NCBI GenBank assembly: GCA_029204225.1
Contig: CM055093.1
Coordinates: 35,042,525 to 35,106,524 of the forward strand
Source: Diphasiastrum complanatum
Taxonomy: Eukaryota; Streptophyta; Lycopodiopsida; Lycopodiales; Lycopodiaceae
Reading direction: 5' to 3'
Length of the DNA stretch: 64,000 bases
How positions within the stretch are numbered: the first letter of the stretch is position 1; every line of letters begins with the position of its first letter. Positions 1 to 8,911 of this stretch are shown in pieces. The translations under genes and the position numbers were made by a program. The notes beneath the pieces were generated by a model that saw only the letters and a program-made list of their open reading frames with translations, did no database searches and was not told the origin of the DNA.

Positions 1-73
1 TCATTCCAAAAAAAAAAGATTTCATAATATTTCTGAGTCTTCTCCCACTAGACCCAGGTCACGCCCAAAGACC

Positions 74-454
74 ATGTCTACACATCGCCATAAGTCCATC
101 CCATCTGTTGAAAGCAAGAAAGCCGCGACCAAACCATCAATGTCTTTACCTGGTGCATCCATCCACCCCTTGCAAGATAGCTTTGAGCTTGCCAAATTAA
201 GGGAAGATATTCATAAAACAAAAAAAATTAAAGAAACAACTTTGATTTTAGATGTAAATCAGTGTGATAGGCCACCTGTAGATCCAATAACAAGAGACAG
301 ACCAATGGAAGTAAGAAAACCAAATGAAACACATGTACATAACTTTAAAATAAAATTTAAAAATCATACACAGGCCATAGTTACTCCTTTTGTTGTTTTG
401 GTTGATCCCAACGAATGTAACGATGTTGCAAATTTTAATTTTTTTTTTTATTAG
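74..454 (+). pseudogene. N-terminal exon of the ParB-methyltransferase pseudogene
   Basis: A 126-residue open frame starting at a plain ATG. It opens with a low-complexity basic/serine leader (about residues 1-35), then a charged stretch, and ends with the hydrophobic strand ATPFVVLVDPNECND, which fits the strand before the GGxH loop of ParB/Srx-like folds. The frame ends at TAG 452-454 directly after a T-rich run (441-449). The ParB core continues at once in another frame. Either a tiny degenerate intron ends at the TTTATTAG or a homopolymer indel broke the frame. Whether the true start is here or upstream of the window cannot be decided. Confidence 0.5.
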
Positions 455-818
455 ATTTATATCATTTTTTGGTTCTTGGGGGCATACACAGTTTACAAGC
501 CCGGAAACAATTATCTCAAGAGTATCTCCGTATTTCAACATTTTGAACTGTGAGTGCAATTGCATTTGCTGGCCTGATAGTAGAAGAAGCCAAATTATTG
601 GCTTGGGACCACAATATTGATCAGGACTACCGGATGAAGATGATCGTCATACAAAGAATTCGATTTTTTCACAAAGAATACATGAGAGTCTCCAAATCAA
701 GAGATGTGAATCAACTAGACCTGAAAGCACTCTGTGCTCAAGAGACAAGCCTGTCTTTTGATTCAAAAAATCCTACGCAGATAATTTTTTTCAACCTACT
801 TTTCGTAGTGGCCAGGTA
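454..818 (+). pseudogene. ParB-like core segment
   Basis: Frame +1 reads DLYHFLVLGGIHSLQARKQL, then an in-frame TGA (544-546), then AIAFAGLIVEEAKLLAWDHN followed by IDQDYRMKMIVIQRIRFFHKEYM. The pattern GGxHxxxAxxxL, a hydrophobic strand, EEAxxLAxxHN and DYR matches the ParB/RepB N-terminal (sulfiredoxin-like) fold, in which G-x-R/H-R-xx-A and the later E-N helix line the nucleotide pocket. The TGA is not at a homopolymer, so a sequencing indel does not easily explain it. The block ends at a good donor (GCCAG/GTAATT, about 818), and an acceptor with T-rich tract follows at 959. ParB-like domains are often fused to methyltransferases in phages and integrative elements. Confidence 0.55.
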
Positions 819-959
819 ATTTTTTTTGCTATGCTCGTCATGGAATGCTCTGGTCATAATATATGTTGTAATTCTTTTAAATTGTTTTTATCAGACTAAA
901 ATTTTGAGCTCAATTATGTTACTCCTTAAATTCCTTATCAAATAATTTTTTTTTTTTCA

Positions 960-1441
960 GTGTGGGCCCTTGTTGATAAAATTTTTGAAAAATGGAAAAA
1001 ATTTCAAATAAAAGGCGAATCTGCTCAGGGTGGCTCAACATCAAAGAAAAAAGTTGTCAGCACTCAAACTCTAAAGCCAATCTCTACAAAAATTGGAATA
1101 TCGGAGTGGAAGAATATGCAAAAGATTAGCTCTTTTGAGCTAATAATAAGTGTTCTTTCTAGAGTTGCTGATGCTCAACTTTCTCTAACAAAAATGGGAA
1201 AAGAATTTCATAATCTAAATATTTATTTTCATGTTACCTTTTGTAATAAAGTGATTTTCATGATTTTGTTGGATTTTTAACAATTATACTTTCTAAATGC
1301 AGGCATAAATTATTTTTGAAAGTTCAAGAAGCCCTTGTGACAGGGTTAAATTGTCAAGATTTTGAAGAGTGTCAGAGGCTTTATCCTCTGAGCAACCGAA
1401 ATAAATCTTTGAGTCCATGTTTTATTTTGTTTAGAGACATG
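960..1441 (+). pseudogene. Linker exons of the ParB-methyltransferase pseudogene
   Basis: Two exon-like blocks. The first follows a strong acceptor (T-run then CAG at 957-959) and reads WALVDKIFEKWKKFQIKG and onward, a lysine/serine-rich, probably helical linker. The second follows TAAATGCAG (1302) and reads HKLFLKVQEALVTGLNCQDF and onward to about 1441, ending at ATG/GTATTT. I recognise no named domain. The long open frames, acceptor sites and position between the ParB-like and methyltransferase parts support their being exons of the same gene. Exact donor positions do not keep phase, so splice boundaries are uncertain. Confidence 0.45.
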
Positions 1442-1621
1442 GTATTTATTTCACCCATGCTTAGCATAGGTACTTATTAATTGTTTCTTTTTTATATTTT
1501 ATGTCTTCTATGTTAAGCATAGTTTTTTCTTTATTTAATTATTTCTTTTTGATACTTTAAGTCTTCCATTCTATTTTATATTTTATGTCTCTCATGCTAA
1601 GCATAGTTTTTTGTTTTTCAG

Positions 1622-1987
1622 TCTCCCGAAGATAAGAAAAACAAAGTCCTTCTAGAACAATTCAAGAGACATATTCTGAAGGCAAAAGCAGAAAAAAAAA
1701 AAAAAAAAAAAAGGGACAGGGAGAAATTAGCACGGGGTGAGACCATTGCGGAGGAGGATCCATTAGAGACCTACCTTCCCAAAAGTGTCGATGATCAACC
1801 ATGCTTTTACTCGGTTGAGGAGGACGATTGCAGAGAAATTTCAATTTTTTTTTAAAAAAGATCTTATACATTCTGCATTGCCAATATACCATATGGATTT
1901 CAGATGAAAAAATTATTAAATGATGATTCTCCCTTCAAATTCACTGAAATCCATAGTTTTATGCAGGGTTTTCTCGAAGTCACAACT
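1622..1987 (+). pseudogene. Methyltransferase exon, 5' part (motif IV-like)
   Basis: After TTTTTCAG (1621) the frame runs SPEDKKNKVLLEQFKRH, a lysine tract coded by 21 A's, then DPLETYLPKSVDDQPCFYSVEEDD. TAA at 1853-1855 interrupts it. The same frame then reads FCIANIPYGFQM and on to GFLEVTT, where copia A inserts. NIPYGF at 1883-1900 sits where amino-methyltransferases have the catalytic D/N/S-P-P-Y loop. The second position is I rather than P, so the site is probably eroded. The frame continues without a shift on the far side of the transposon at 8149. Confidence 0.6.
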
Positions 1988-2671
1988 TGTAAAAATTACA
2001 GCAAATAAGGATCCTAAAACACTTGAAATGATGAGGGAAACAATAGATTATGATTTCATAAGATTAGCACAAGTTGAACCATCAAAATCCATCAAAAATC
2101 TATGCTTGAACCTCACTAAATGGCCCAAATCCTTGAAGAAGGCTTCACACGTGTGAAAGTACGGCCTCCCACAGTCTGAGTACTGTACACCAGACCTACA
2201 TTCAATCCTATAATCATTAGTAATCACAAGTACTCAAACAATTATGAACATAGAGAGCAATTGCACCATTATGAGAAAAAAAAAACATGAAATTGCTTGA
2301 TTGATTTTGGTGAGATATCATCACCTATATATACATGATCCATCACGGTTTTGGGCAGGTATGAGTAGCCCTAAACCTATCCCTAATGCTAATTTTGGTG
2401 GACCTTTCATCCCTACCAAGTTAGGGTTGGAATCTTGGAGATCCCTCAACAATGCAAAAATTACCAAAAATAGCTCCTATTTTTTCTCCCTTGTATCTAA
2501 GCATAATTTGGACTCATTCCAAAGGTTCTAACACTTAGGTCTACTTGAGAACATCCTTATGAATGGAATCCTATACTATTTGGCACGTGTGACAAGCCAC
2601 ATCATGACCATCTAACTATTTACAAGTCATATGACCAAAACTAGTCAAGCTAGAATTGTGAATTTTTAACA
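1988..2671 (-). repeat. Copia A 3' LTR
   Basis: Nearly identical to 7462-8143, with TG...CA-type ends (TGT/ACA). It differs from its partner by a few point changes and by the length of an A-run near 2276. Flanked outside by TSD copy CAACT. Confidence 0.95.
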
Positions 2672-2685
2672 CTCCTCCTCACTAT

Positions 2686-5600
2686 CTAGCTTGGTTCAAT
2701 CATTGCTTTACTAATCACTCCAAGTGATGATCTGAACTTCATAAAAGGTGTCTTTTGAAGTGGTTTAGTAAGTAGATCAGCTACACATTCATTGCTTGGA
2801 ACATGCTCCAAAGCAATCTCCTTGGCTTGCACCATTTCTCTCACAAAGTGATGGCATATCTCAATGTGCTTAGATCTTGCATGGAAGATTGGGTTAGATG
2901 CAAGGTGTTGGGCTGATATATTGTCATTGTAGATGATTGGTGCCTCCTCTGAATCCATGATCTTTAGTTCCACCAATAATCTCTTGATCCAAAGTACCTC
3001 CTTTGTAGTGGTTGTCAAAGCTTTGTACTCGGCCTCGGTTGAAGATAGAGATATAGTTTCTTGCTTTTTTGAAAGCCATGAAACCACACCTTCTCCTATG
3101 AAAGTTGAATAGGCACTTGTTGATTTCCTATCCCTCTTGTCCCCTGCAAAATCTGAATCACTAAATGCATGAAGGTTAATCACATCTCCTCTATATAGAA
3201 TCCCAAAATCCAATGTACCCGAGATGTATCTTAGAATCCTCTTAGCCTTTTTCCAATGGATATTCAATGGCTTTTGCATGGATTGGCTCAACCTACATAC
3301 ACTAAAGCTAAGATCTGGTCTAGTTATAGTGATCCACATTAAGGAACCTATAAGTTGCCTAAACAAAGTGATGTCCATGAAGGATCTTTCATCATCTTCA
3401 TTTGGCACTTTTACATCTTGCTCCATTGGTGTGTCAACACTTTTGCATACTTCCATCTTAAACTTCTTCAAAAGACTTTGAGCATAGTTTACTTGACTTA
3501 TAAAGATAAAATCAGACCCTCTAAGTACTTCTATGCCTAAGATGAAGTGAAGACACCCTAGATCTACCATCTTGAACTCTAAGGATAGATCTATCTTGAT
3601 TTTTTCAATACCATCAACACTATTTTCACTAATGATGATGTCATCTACATAAATGAGTAAAAGTACAATACCAACATCATCAAACTTAATGTAAAGAGTG
3701 GGATCATATTCACTTTGAACAAAAGAAAGTGAAATAAGATAGCAATGTAGTCTTGAATTCCAAGATCTCGAGGCTTGCTTCAAGCCATAGATGCTTCTTT
3801 GGAGATGGCATACTTTGTTCTCCATTCCATGCTTGATGAACCCTTGTGGCTGCTCCATATAGATATCCTCTTCCAAAAAACCATTCAAGAAAGCATTAGA
3901 GACATCCATTTGACATAGAATCCATCCAAAATGTGATGCAAGTGCAATGATTAGTCTTATTGTGACCATCTTGGCCACGGGTGCAAAAGTTTCCTCATAG
4001 TCTATCCCTCTCTCTTGAGCATAACCTTTTGCAACTAATCTTGCTTTATGTTTGTTAACACTCCCATTTGCATTCAAATTAATCTTGAAGACCCACTTGC
4101 ATCCTATTACATTCCTTTGAGGTCTCTCAACAAGCAACCAAGTTTCATTCTCAATCAAGGCATCATACTCATCCAACATAGCTTTATACCATTCTTTGGA
4201 GTTCAATGCGTCTTCAACATTAGACGGTTCTTCAAAACTAGATAAAGCATAAGAAGTGGATGATATACCCTCAACTTGCTGTCCTTTGCCTTGATATGTG
4301 AGCCTTGATGGCTCCACTTTTGCCCTTGAAGATCTCCTTGGTGTGATAGGTGGGTTTGGTGCTTGCTCCTCCATGAGCTCCTCCTCAAAACCAAGATCTT
4401 GCTCCTCGGCCATCTTCTTCTTGATTGTTGGAGCACTTGAGCCTTCTTCAAGCATATGCATATGATGTTCATCAAAGATGACATCCCTTGAAACAACAAA
4501 TTTGTTCAAGGATGGGAGATAGACTTTGTAGCCCTTGCTTGAGCTTGCATATCCAAGCATGATCCCTCTTGTGGAAGATGGATCCTCCTTGGTTCTTGTT
4601 TCCAATGGCACATGCACATAACATATACACCCAAAAACTTTCAAGTGATTAAGATTGGGTTTCTTTCTATACAACATCTCATATGGAGTTTTGCCTTCAA
4701 TTGCTTTGCAAGACACCCTATTCATCAAGTAGTTTGCACATACAAGAGACTCACCCCAAAAGGATTTGGGCAAACAAGCATCTAATCTTAAAGCCTTAGA
4801 ACATTCACATAATGTTCTATTCCTTCTTTCAGCAACTCCATTTTGTTGAGGAGTGTAAGGACAAGAAGTCTCTTTCTTGATCCCTTCCTCGTCACAAAAG
4901 GCCTTGAACTCATTGGAGATGAATTCTCCACCATTGTCACTTCTAAGAATCTTGATGCTATGATTATGATGCTTTTCCACAAACAACTTGAACTTTACAA
5001 AAGTATCAAATACTTGAGACTTGAAGGAAAGTAAGAACACCCAACAATATCTTGAGTAGTCATCAATGAAGGTTAAAAACATGGATGAACCTCCATTAGA
5101 TTTGGTGCTAGCAATGTGCACATCCGAGTGTATGAGTTCAAGAGGATGAGATGACTTTGTGATGGAGTTAGGAAACACCTTCTTATGTGCCTTGGATAAG
5201 GCACAAGCTTCACAAACCTTGTCTTCCTTCCCAATAGACCTTGGTAGGCCTAAAGCATACTCCTCCTTGATCATAGCCTCCATGGAACCCGAGTTGACAT
5301 GTCCAAGTCTTTTGTGCCATAAAGTAAAGGTAGATATCTTGCTCTTCTCGGCCAACATGACAACATTAGTATCCACAAATGCATCCAGCTTATAAAGTTT
5401 GCCAAGTCTAGTGCCCTTAGCCACTATCTTACCCTTCTTCTTGATGAAACATTCATTTGAAGCAAAGTCAACATTGAAACCATTGTCTACCATTTGGCCA
5501 ACACTTAGTAGATTCTTTGTTATTGTAGGAATGTACAAAACACCTTCTATGTTGATCTTTTTGGAAGATCCTAAGCAAAGGGGAATGCTACCAACTCCTT

Positions 5601-6654
5601 CAATCTTACAAGCTTCATCATTTGCTGTATAGATAGACTTTATAGGTCCATCATAAGATAAGAGAGAAGAGAAAAACTCCCTTTTACTAGTCATGTGTGA
5701 ACTAGCACCCGAGTCAATCCACCAAGGATCTTCTCCTTTGAAGCTTGTTGAAGAAAATATGGACATCATGAGAGAGTCCTCATGTGAACTCTCCTCCTCC
5801 TCCTCTTTGCTCATGTTGGCTTGGCTTTGATCTTGCTTCCTCTTGAAGCATTCCGAGGCATAATGCCCCATCTTGCTACAATAGTAGCACTTCACCTTTG
5901 ATTTGTCCTTCTTGACTTTGGTGGTTGATGGAGATGCCTTTGGGGGTCCTTCTTGATCCTCAAGCTTTGTAGACTTCTTGAATGTTGATCCTTTGCCTTT
6001 GGACTTGCCTTTGCCTTTGGTGAAGAGAGCTTGGTCATCTCCACCTTGGATGGAAAGCCTATCCATCCTCTCTTGCATTTGGCTCCTTCTTGATTCCTCG
6101 GCCATGAGCGTGCCTTGGAGTTCTTCAAGTATGGGTAGCTTACCCATAATTGCATATCCCTGAACCAAATTCTCAAATTCAAAGCTTAGTCCATTCAATA
6201 TGAGTTGAACAAGCTCTTCATCCTTGATAGGTTCACCTATAAAGGCTAGCTCTTTGTTCAATTCTTTTACTCTTAGGACAAAAGTATGTGCACTCTCTCC
6301 TTTCTTTTGATAGCTTCTATAGATTTGATTCTTCAAAGCTAACATTCTAGTTTGGTTCTTGGATTCATAGACCTTTTGCAAAGTCTCCCAAGCATCTTGA
6401 GCTGAAGTGCAATCTCCTACCTCTCTTAAGAGTTCATTTGCAACATTCATTTTTATGCAATGTAGTGCAACATTGCACCTCTTGATGTATTTGGCTTTTT
6501 CTTGAGGATGAATAGGTTCACCCTCCTTACCATTTAAAATTTCCATCAGATCTTGCATGATCATGATAGATTCCATTCTAACTTTCCATATGGAATAGTT
6601 AGTTTTGTTGAGCCTTTCATTAGTATCCAAAAGATATGCATTTATAGATGCCAT
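2686..6654 (-). CDS. Copia A gag-pol polyprotein
   Basis: An open frame of 1322 residues from ATG with no stop or shift. Order of domains: UBN2-type gag (about 20-210); CCHC knuckle CYYCSKMGHYASEC (about 256-269); aspartic protease DSGASSHM (about 312); gag-pre-integrase with LWHKRLGH and CxxC (about 445-495); integrase with catalytic D in HSDVH (about 509), D in RSDNGGEF (about 573) and E in NGVAERRNR (about 607); reverse transcriptase with QMDVSNAFLNG and IYVDDII (about 1001); RNase H with DSDFAGD (about 1166) and SSTEAEY. Protease-integrase-RT order defines Ty1/copia. All catalytic residues are present. It makes the virus-like particle and copies and inserts the element. The start lies about 0.8 kb inside the 5' LTR, after a long untranslated leader. 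Confidence 0.95.
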   Translation of the reverse strand: MASINAYLLDTNERLNKTNYSIWKVRMESIMIMQDLMEILNGKEGEPIHPQEKAKYIKRCNVALHCIKMNVANELLREVGDCTSAQDAWETLQKVYESKNQTRMLALKNQIYRSYQKKGESAHTFVLRVKELNKELAFIGEPIKDEELVQLILNGLSFEFENLVQGYAIMGKLPILEELQGTLMAEESRRSQMQERMDRLSIQGGDDQALFTKGKGKSKGKGSTFKKSTKLEDQEGPPKASPSTTKVKKDKSKVKCYYCSKMGHYASECFKRKQDQSQANMSKEEEEESSHEDSLMMSIFSSTSFKGEDPWWIDSGASSHMTSKREFFSSLLSYDGPIKSIYTANDEACKIEGVGSIPLCLGSSKKINIEGVLYIPTITKNLLSVGQMVDNGFNVDFASNECFIKKKGKIVAKGTRLGKLYKLDAFVDTNVVMLAEKSKISTFTLWHKRLGHVNSGSMEAMIKEEYALGLPRSIGKEDKVCEACALSKAHKKVFPNSITKSSHPLELIHSDVHIASTKSNGGSSMFLTFIDDYSRYCWVFLLSFKSQVFDTFVKFKLFVEKHHNHSIKILRSDNGGEFISNEFKAFCDEEGIKKETSCPYTPQQNGVAERRNRTLCECSKALRLDACLPKSFWGESLVCANYLMNRVSCKAIEGKTPYEMLYRKKPNLNHLKVFGCICYVHVPLETRTKEDPSSTRGIMLGYASSSKGYKVYLPSLNKFVVSRDVIFDEHHMHMLEEGSSAPTIKKKMAEEQDLGFEEELMEEQAPNPPITPRRSSRAKVEPSRLTYQGKGQQVEGISSTSYALSSFEEPSNVEDALNSKEWYKAMLDEYDALIENETWLLVERPQRNVIGCKWVFKINLNANGSVNKHKARLVAKGYAQERGIDYEETFAPVAKMVTIRLIIALASHFGWILCQMDVSNAFLNGFLEEDIYMEQPQGFIKHGMENKVCHLQRSIYGLKQASRSWNSRLHCYLISLSFVQSEYDPTLYIKFDDVGIVLLLIYVDDIIISENSVDGIEKIKIDLSLEFKMVDLGCLHFILGIEVLRGSDFIFISQVNYAQSLLKKFKMEVCKSVDTPMEQDVKVPNEDDERSFMDITLFRQLIGSLMWITITRPDLSFSVCRLSQSMQKPLNIHWKKAKRILRYISGTLDFGILYRGDVINLHAFSDSDFAGDKRDRKSTSAYSTFIGEGVVSWLSKKQETISLSSTEAEYKALTTTTKEVLWIKRLLVELKIMDSEEAPIIYNDNISAQHLASNPIFHARSKHIEICHHFVREMVQAKEIALEHVPSNECVADLLTKPLQKTPFMKFRSSLGVISKAMIEPS

Positions 6655-7448
6655 CTAGTCTCCTAATCAAGGACTTGACACAAATGAAGGTTCTATTGAT
6701 TTGATTGAAGGTCTACCTTATCCCACTTCTTAGGGACCTGAAAAGATCAGTAATAGACTTCCTATAAAGATCTAAGAATGATCTCTAACAAAATCAAATC
6801 ATAGAATACTAGAAACAATGCACTTGCTTGATTGAAGTAGACAATACTAGTAGAATTGCCCCTCTTTCTATAAAGAACATTAAAGCTTCCAAATGATCTG
6901 ATCAAGAGTGAATTTCAGCAACCTAATATACTTCTAAAATCACTTGTAAAAGATCTAAATGGAACTTAATGAGGATGCAACACAATCTACTATCCAATCA
7001 CAAGCAAAAAATGATCAAAATTGATGAAAAATTGATCTAATTTGGTGCATAAGTCAAGCAATGGTTGGACTGAACCTAAATCACTTTAGGAGGTGCCTAC
7101 TACACCTTAGAACAGCCTTGAAGAGTCCCCAAAACTCTGATCTTCCCTCTCCTTGAATGCTAGAAAGCCTTCTCTATGAAATCACCTCCAAAACTCGCTT
7201 AGAAATCAATGCTTGGAGCAAGCAAAACTTGCTATCTTGGTAATGTGAATTGAATTCAACTTTGCCTCTGGTTTTAGACACCTAAACACCTGCATATGAA
7301 GTCACACAACACCAATCTCCAATGTATTTGACTCACTTTGAGTTCTAGAATCAATACTAGATGCTAAGATCCAATCTACACAAGATTTAGATCAAAAATT
7401 GTGATCAAATTGAATGCAAACCAAGGATTTAGCTCATTTCAGCCTTTA

Positions 7449-7461
7449 GGCTCTGATACCA
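7449..7461 (-). other. Copia A primer-binding site
   Basis: On the minus strand reads TGGTATCAGAGCC, the perfect complement expected for the 3' end of plant initiator-Met tRNA, starting at the base after the LTR end. Minus-strand DNA synthesis would start here. Confidence 0.92.
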
Positions 7462-8143
7462 TGTAAAAATTACAGCAAATAAGGATTCTAAAACACTTGA
7501 AATGATGAGGGAAACAATAGATTATGATTTCATAAGATTAGCACAAGTTGAACCATCAAAATCCATCAAAAATCTATGCTTGAACCTCACTAAATGGCCC
7601 AAATCCTTGAAGAAGGCTTCACACGTGTGAAAGTACGGCCTCCCACAGTCTGAGTACTGTACACCAGACCTACATTCAATCCTATAATCATTAGTAATCA
7701 CAAGTACTCAAACAATTATGAACATAGAGAGCAATTGCACCATTATGAGAGAAAAAACATGAAATTGCTTGATTGACTTTGGTGAGATATCATCACCTAT
7801 ATATACATGATCCATCACGGTTTTGGGCAGGTATGAGTAGCCCTAAACCTATCCCTAATGCTAATTTTGGTGGATCTTTCATCCCTACCAAGTTAGGGTT
7901 GGAATCTTGGAGATCCCTCAACAATGCAAAAATTATCAAAAATAGCTCCTATTTTTTCTCCATTGTATCTAAGCATAATTTGGACTCATTCCAAAGGTTC
8001 TAACACTTAGGTCTACTTGAGAACATCCTTATGAATGGAATCCTATGCTATTTGGCACGTGTGACAAGCCACATCATGACCATCTAACTATTTACAAGTC
8101 ATATGACCAAAACTAGTCAAGCTAGAATTGTGAATTTTTAACA
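7462..8143 (-). repeat. Copia A 5' LTR
   Basis: Partner of 1988-2671. As the 5' LTR it should carry the promoter for copia A, read on the minus strand. A TATATATA-type stretch (7799-7806) could serve as the TATA region. It is followed directly by the tRNA primer site. Confidence 0.95.
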
Positions 8144-8148
8144 CAACT

Positions 8149-8252
8149 TCTCCAATTTGGAGAGTTGTTATTTTTCATTCTTTTTTGCAGTCAGCTTCAA
8201 TACAGAAAACTCTACTAACAATCTGTAATGCGGGAATAGAAAATGTTGTGTG
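8149..8252 (+). pseudogene. Methyltransferase exon, 3' part beyond copia A
   Basis: Immediately after the TSD copy CAACT (8144-8148) the same reading frame as 1622-1987 resumes: SPIWRVVIFHSFLQSASIQK and on to NAGIENVVW. It ends at TGTG/GTAAGT, a canonical donor. This proves that copia A landed inside coding sequence and not in an intron. The 35-residue segment is hydrophobic and regular, as expected for the methyltransferase core between motif IV and the target-recognition region. After the intron, phase does not match exactly with the next block, so one splice site has decayed. Confidence 0.6.
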
Positions 8253-8385
8253 GTAAGTTTTTAAGTTCCTGAATTATTAATTCATAATTATATTTTAAAA
8301 TTTTTATTTTAAAGTTAGAATTTTAAATTTTTTATTTTAAAGTTAGAATTTTGAATTTATTTTACTTGTAATGTTCCATGTCAAG

Positions 8386-8911
8386 TACAAGCCCAATGTC
8401 AGGAACTCGGGAGGAGCACGACTTTGCAATGAAATAGAATACATAACCATCAATTATTATTCTTTGGATGACAAACGTTCGATGTTTCATTATAACACTT
8501 CCGGACTGACAAGTTTTGAAAACTTGTTCCAATATCTAGTTGTGACGAAAAAATTAAAAAATCCAATGATGGATTCCACGGCTTGTCCCTACCAAAAGCC
8601 ACAACAGTTAATTAATCATTTAATTGATATTTTTTCTCACCCAGTTGATTTGGTTTTGGATTTAGTTAGCAGTAGTGGCACTACAAGCACATGTGCTGTT
8701 CAGAAAGGCAAACATGTTGTTGCAGTAGATTTAGATTCTAATTTAGTTGATTTTGTAAATGAATATGAAATCTCTTTCAGTTTTGCCAGATGAACTATCT
8801 GAGATGAGAAAGAGTTTAGATAGCGAGGATTCAGTAATTTCCTTGTCCAAGGAACCTCAGTCTCCTACTAACAAAACAGTAGGCGACATAGGACTAGATT
8901 CAAGATTATAA
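8386..8911 (+). pseudogene. Methyltransferase C-terminal exon (motif I-like)
   Basis: Reads YKPNVRNSGGARLCNE, EYITINYYS, then CPYQKPQQLINHLIDIFSHP, DLVLDLVSSSGTTSTCAVQK and GKHVVAVDLD. This follows the beta-class N4/N6 methyltransferase C-terminus (Pfam DNA_methylase family): K-P-xx-L hydrophobic helix, P-G-D-x-V-x-D-P-F-x-G-S-G-T-T, then a strand ending in an acidic D/E that binds AdoMet ribose. Here D-P-F-x-G has become D-L-V-S-S, so AdoMet binding is doubtful. At 8765 a frame change lets the protein continue as MKSLSVLPDELSEMRKSL to TAA at 8909-8911; in the first frame it stops at TGA 8792-8794. A serine-rich acidic tail follows. Confidence 0.65.

Larger units (their letters stand above)
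1988..8143 (-). mobile_element. Copia A: intact Ty1/copia LTR retrotransposon
   Basis: A complete element of 6156 bp. LTRs are 1988-2671 (684 bp, the 3' LTR on the minus strand) and 7462-8143 (682 bp, the 5' LTR). On the minus strand each starts TGTTAAAAATTC and ends ATTTTTACA. Flanking TSDs are perfect CAACT (1983-1987, 8144-8148). The primer site TGGTATCAGAGCC abuts the 5' LTR (7461-7449), and a purine tract GTGAGGAGGAG lies beside the 3' LTR (2673-2683). By eye the LTRs differ at fewer than ten sites, so insertion is recent. The single uninterrupted polyprotein suggests it may still be mobile. It inserted into an exon of the ParB-methyltransferase gene. Confidence 0.95.
74..8911 (+). pseudogene. 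ParB-like / beta-class DNA methyltransferase gene, decayed, split by copia A
   Basis: A gene read in exon-like blocks: 74-452, 454-818, 960-about 1240, 1303-1441, 1622-1987 continuing at 8149-8252, and 8386-8911. The N-terminal half carries a ParB-like motif set (LVLGGIHSLQARKQL, then EEAKLLAWDHN and DYR). The C-terminal half carries amino-methyltransferase motifs in beta-class order: motif IV-like NIPYGF first, then QKPQQLI and the motif I-like DLVSSSGTT. Polypyrimidine-AG sites precede several blocks (959, 1302, 1621), so it looks like an intron-bearing nuclear gene. It is damaged: in-frame TGA at 544-546, TAA at 1853-1855, frame changes near 450, 780 and 8765, eroded catalytic motifs, and the 6.2-kb copia A insertion. 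By family it would have methylated N4-cytosine or N6-adenine; which one cannot be told. Domain calls come from motif reading only. It could be a captured bacterial gene or cargo of a mobile element. Confidence 0.68.

Noticed and set aside
1-8911. Window start as bacterial contamination carrying a real ParB-methyltransferase
   Set aside because: Plant-type copia inserted in the exon, introns with T-rich acceptors and AT-rich decay show it is plant nuclear DNA.
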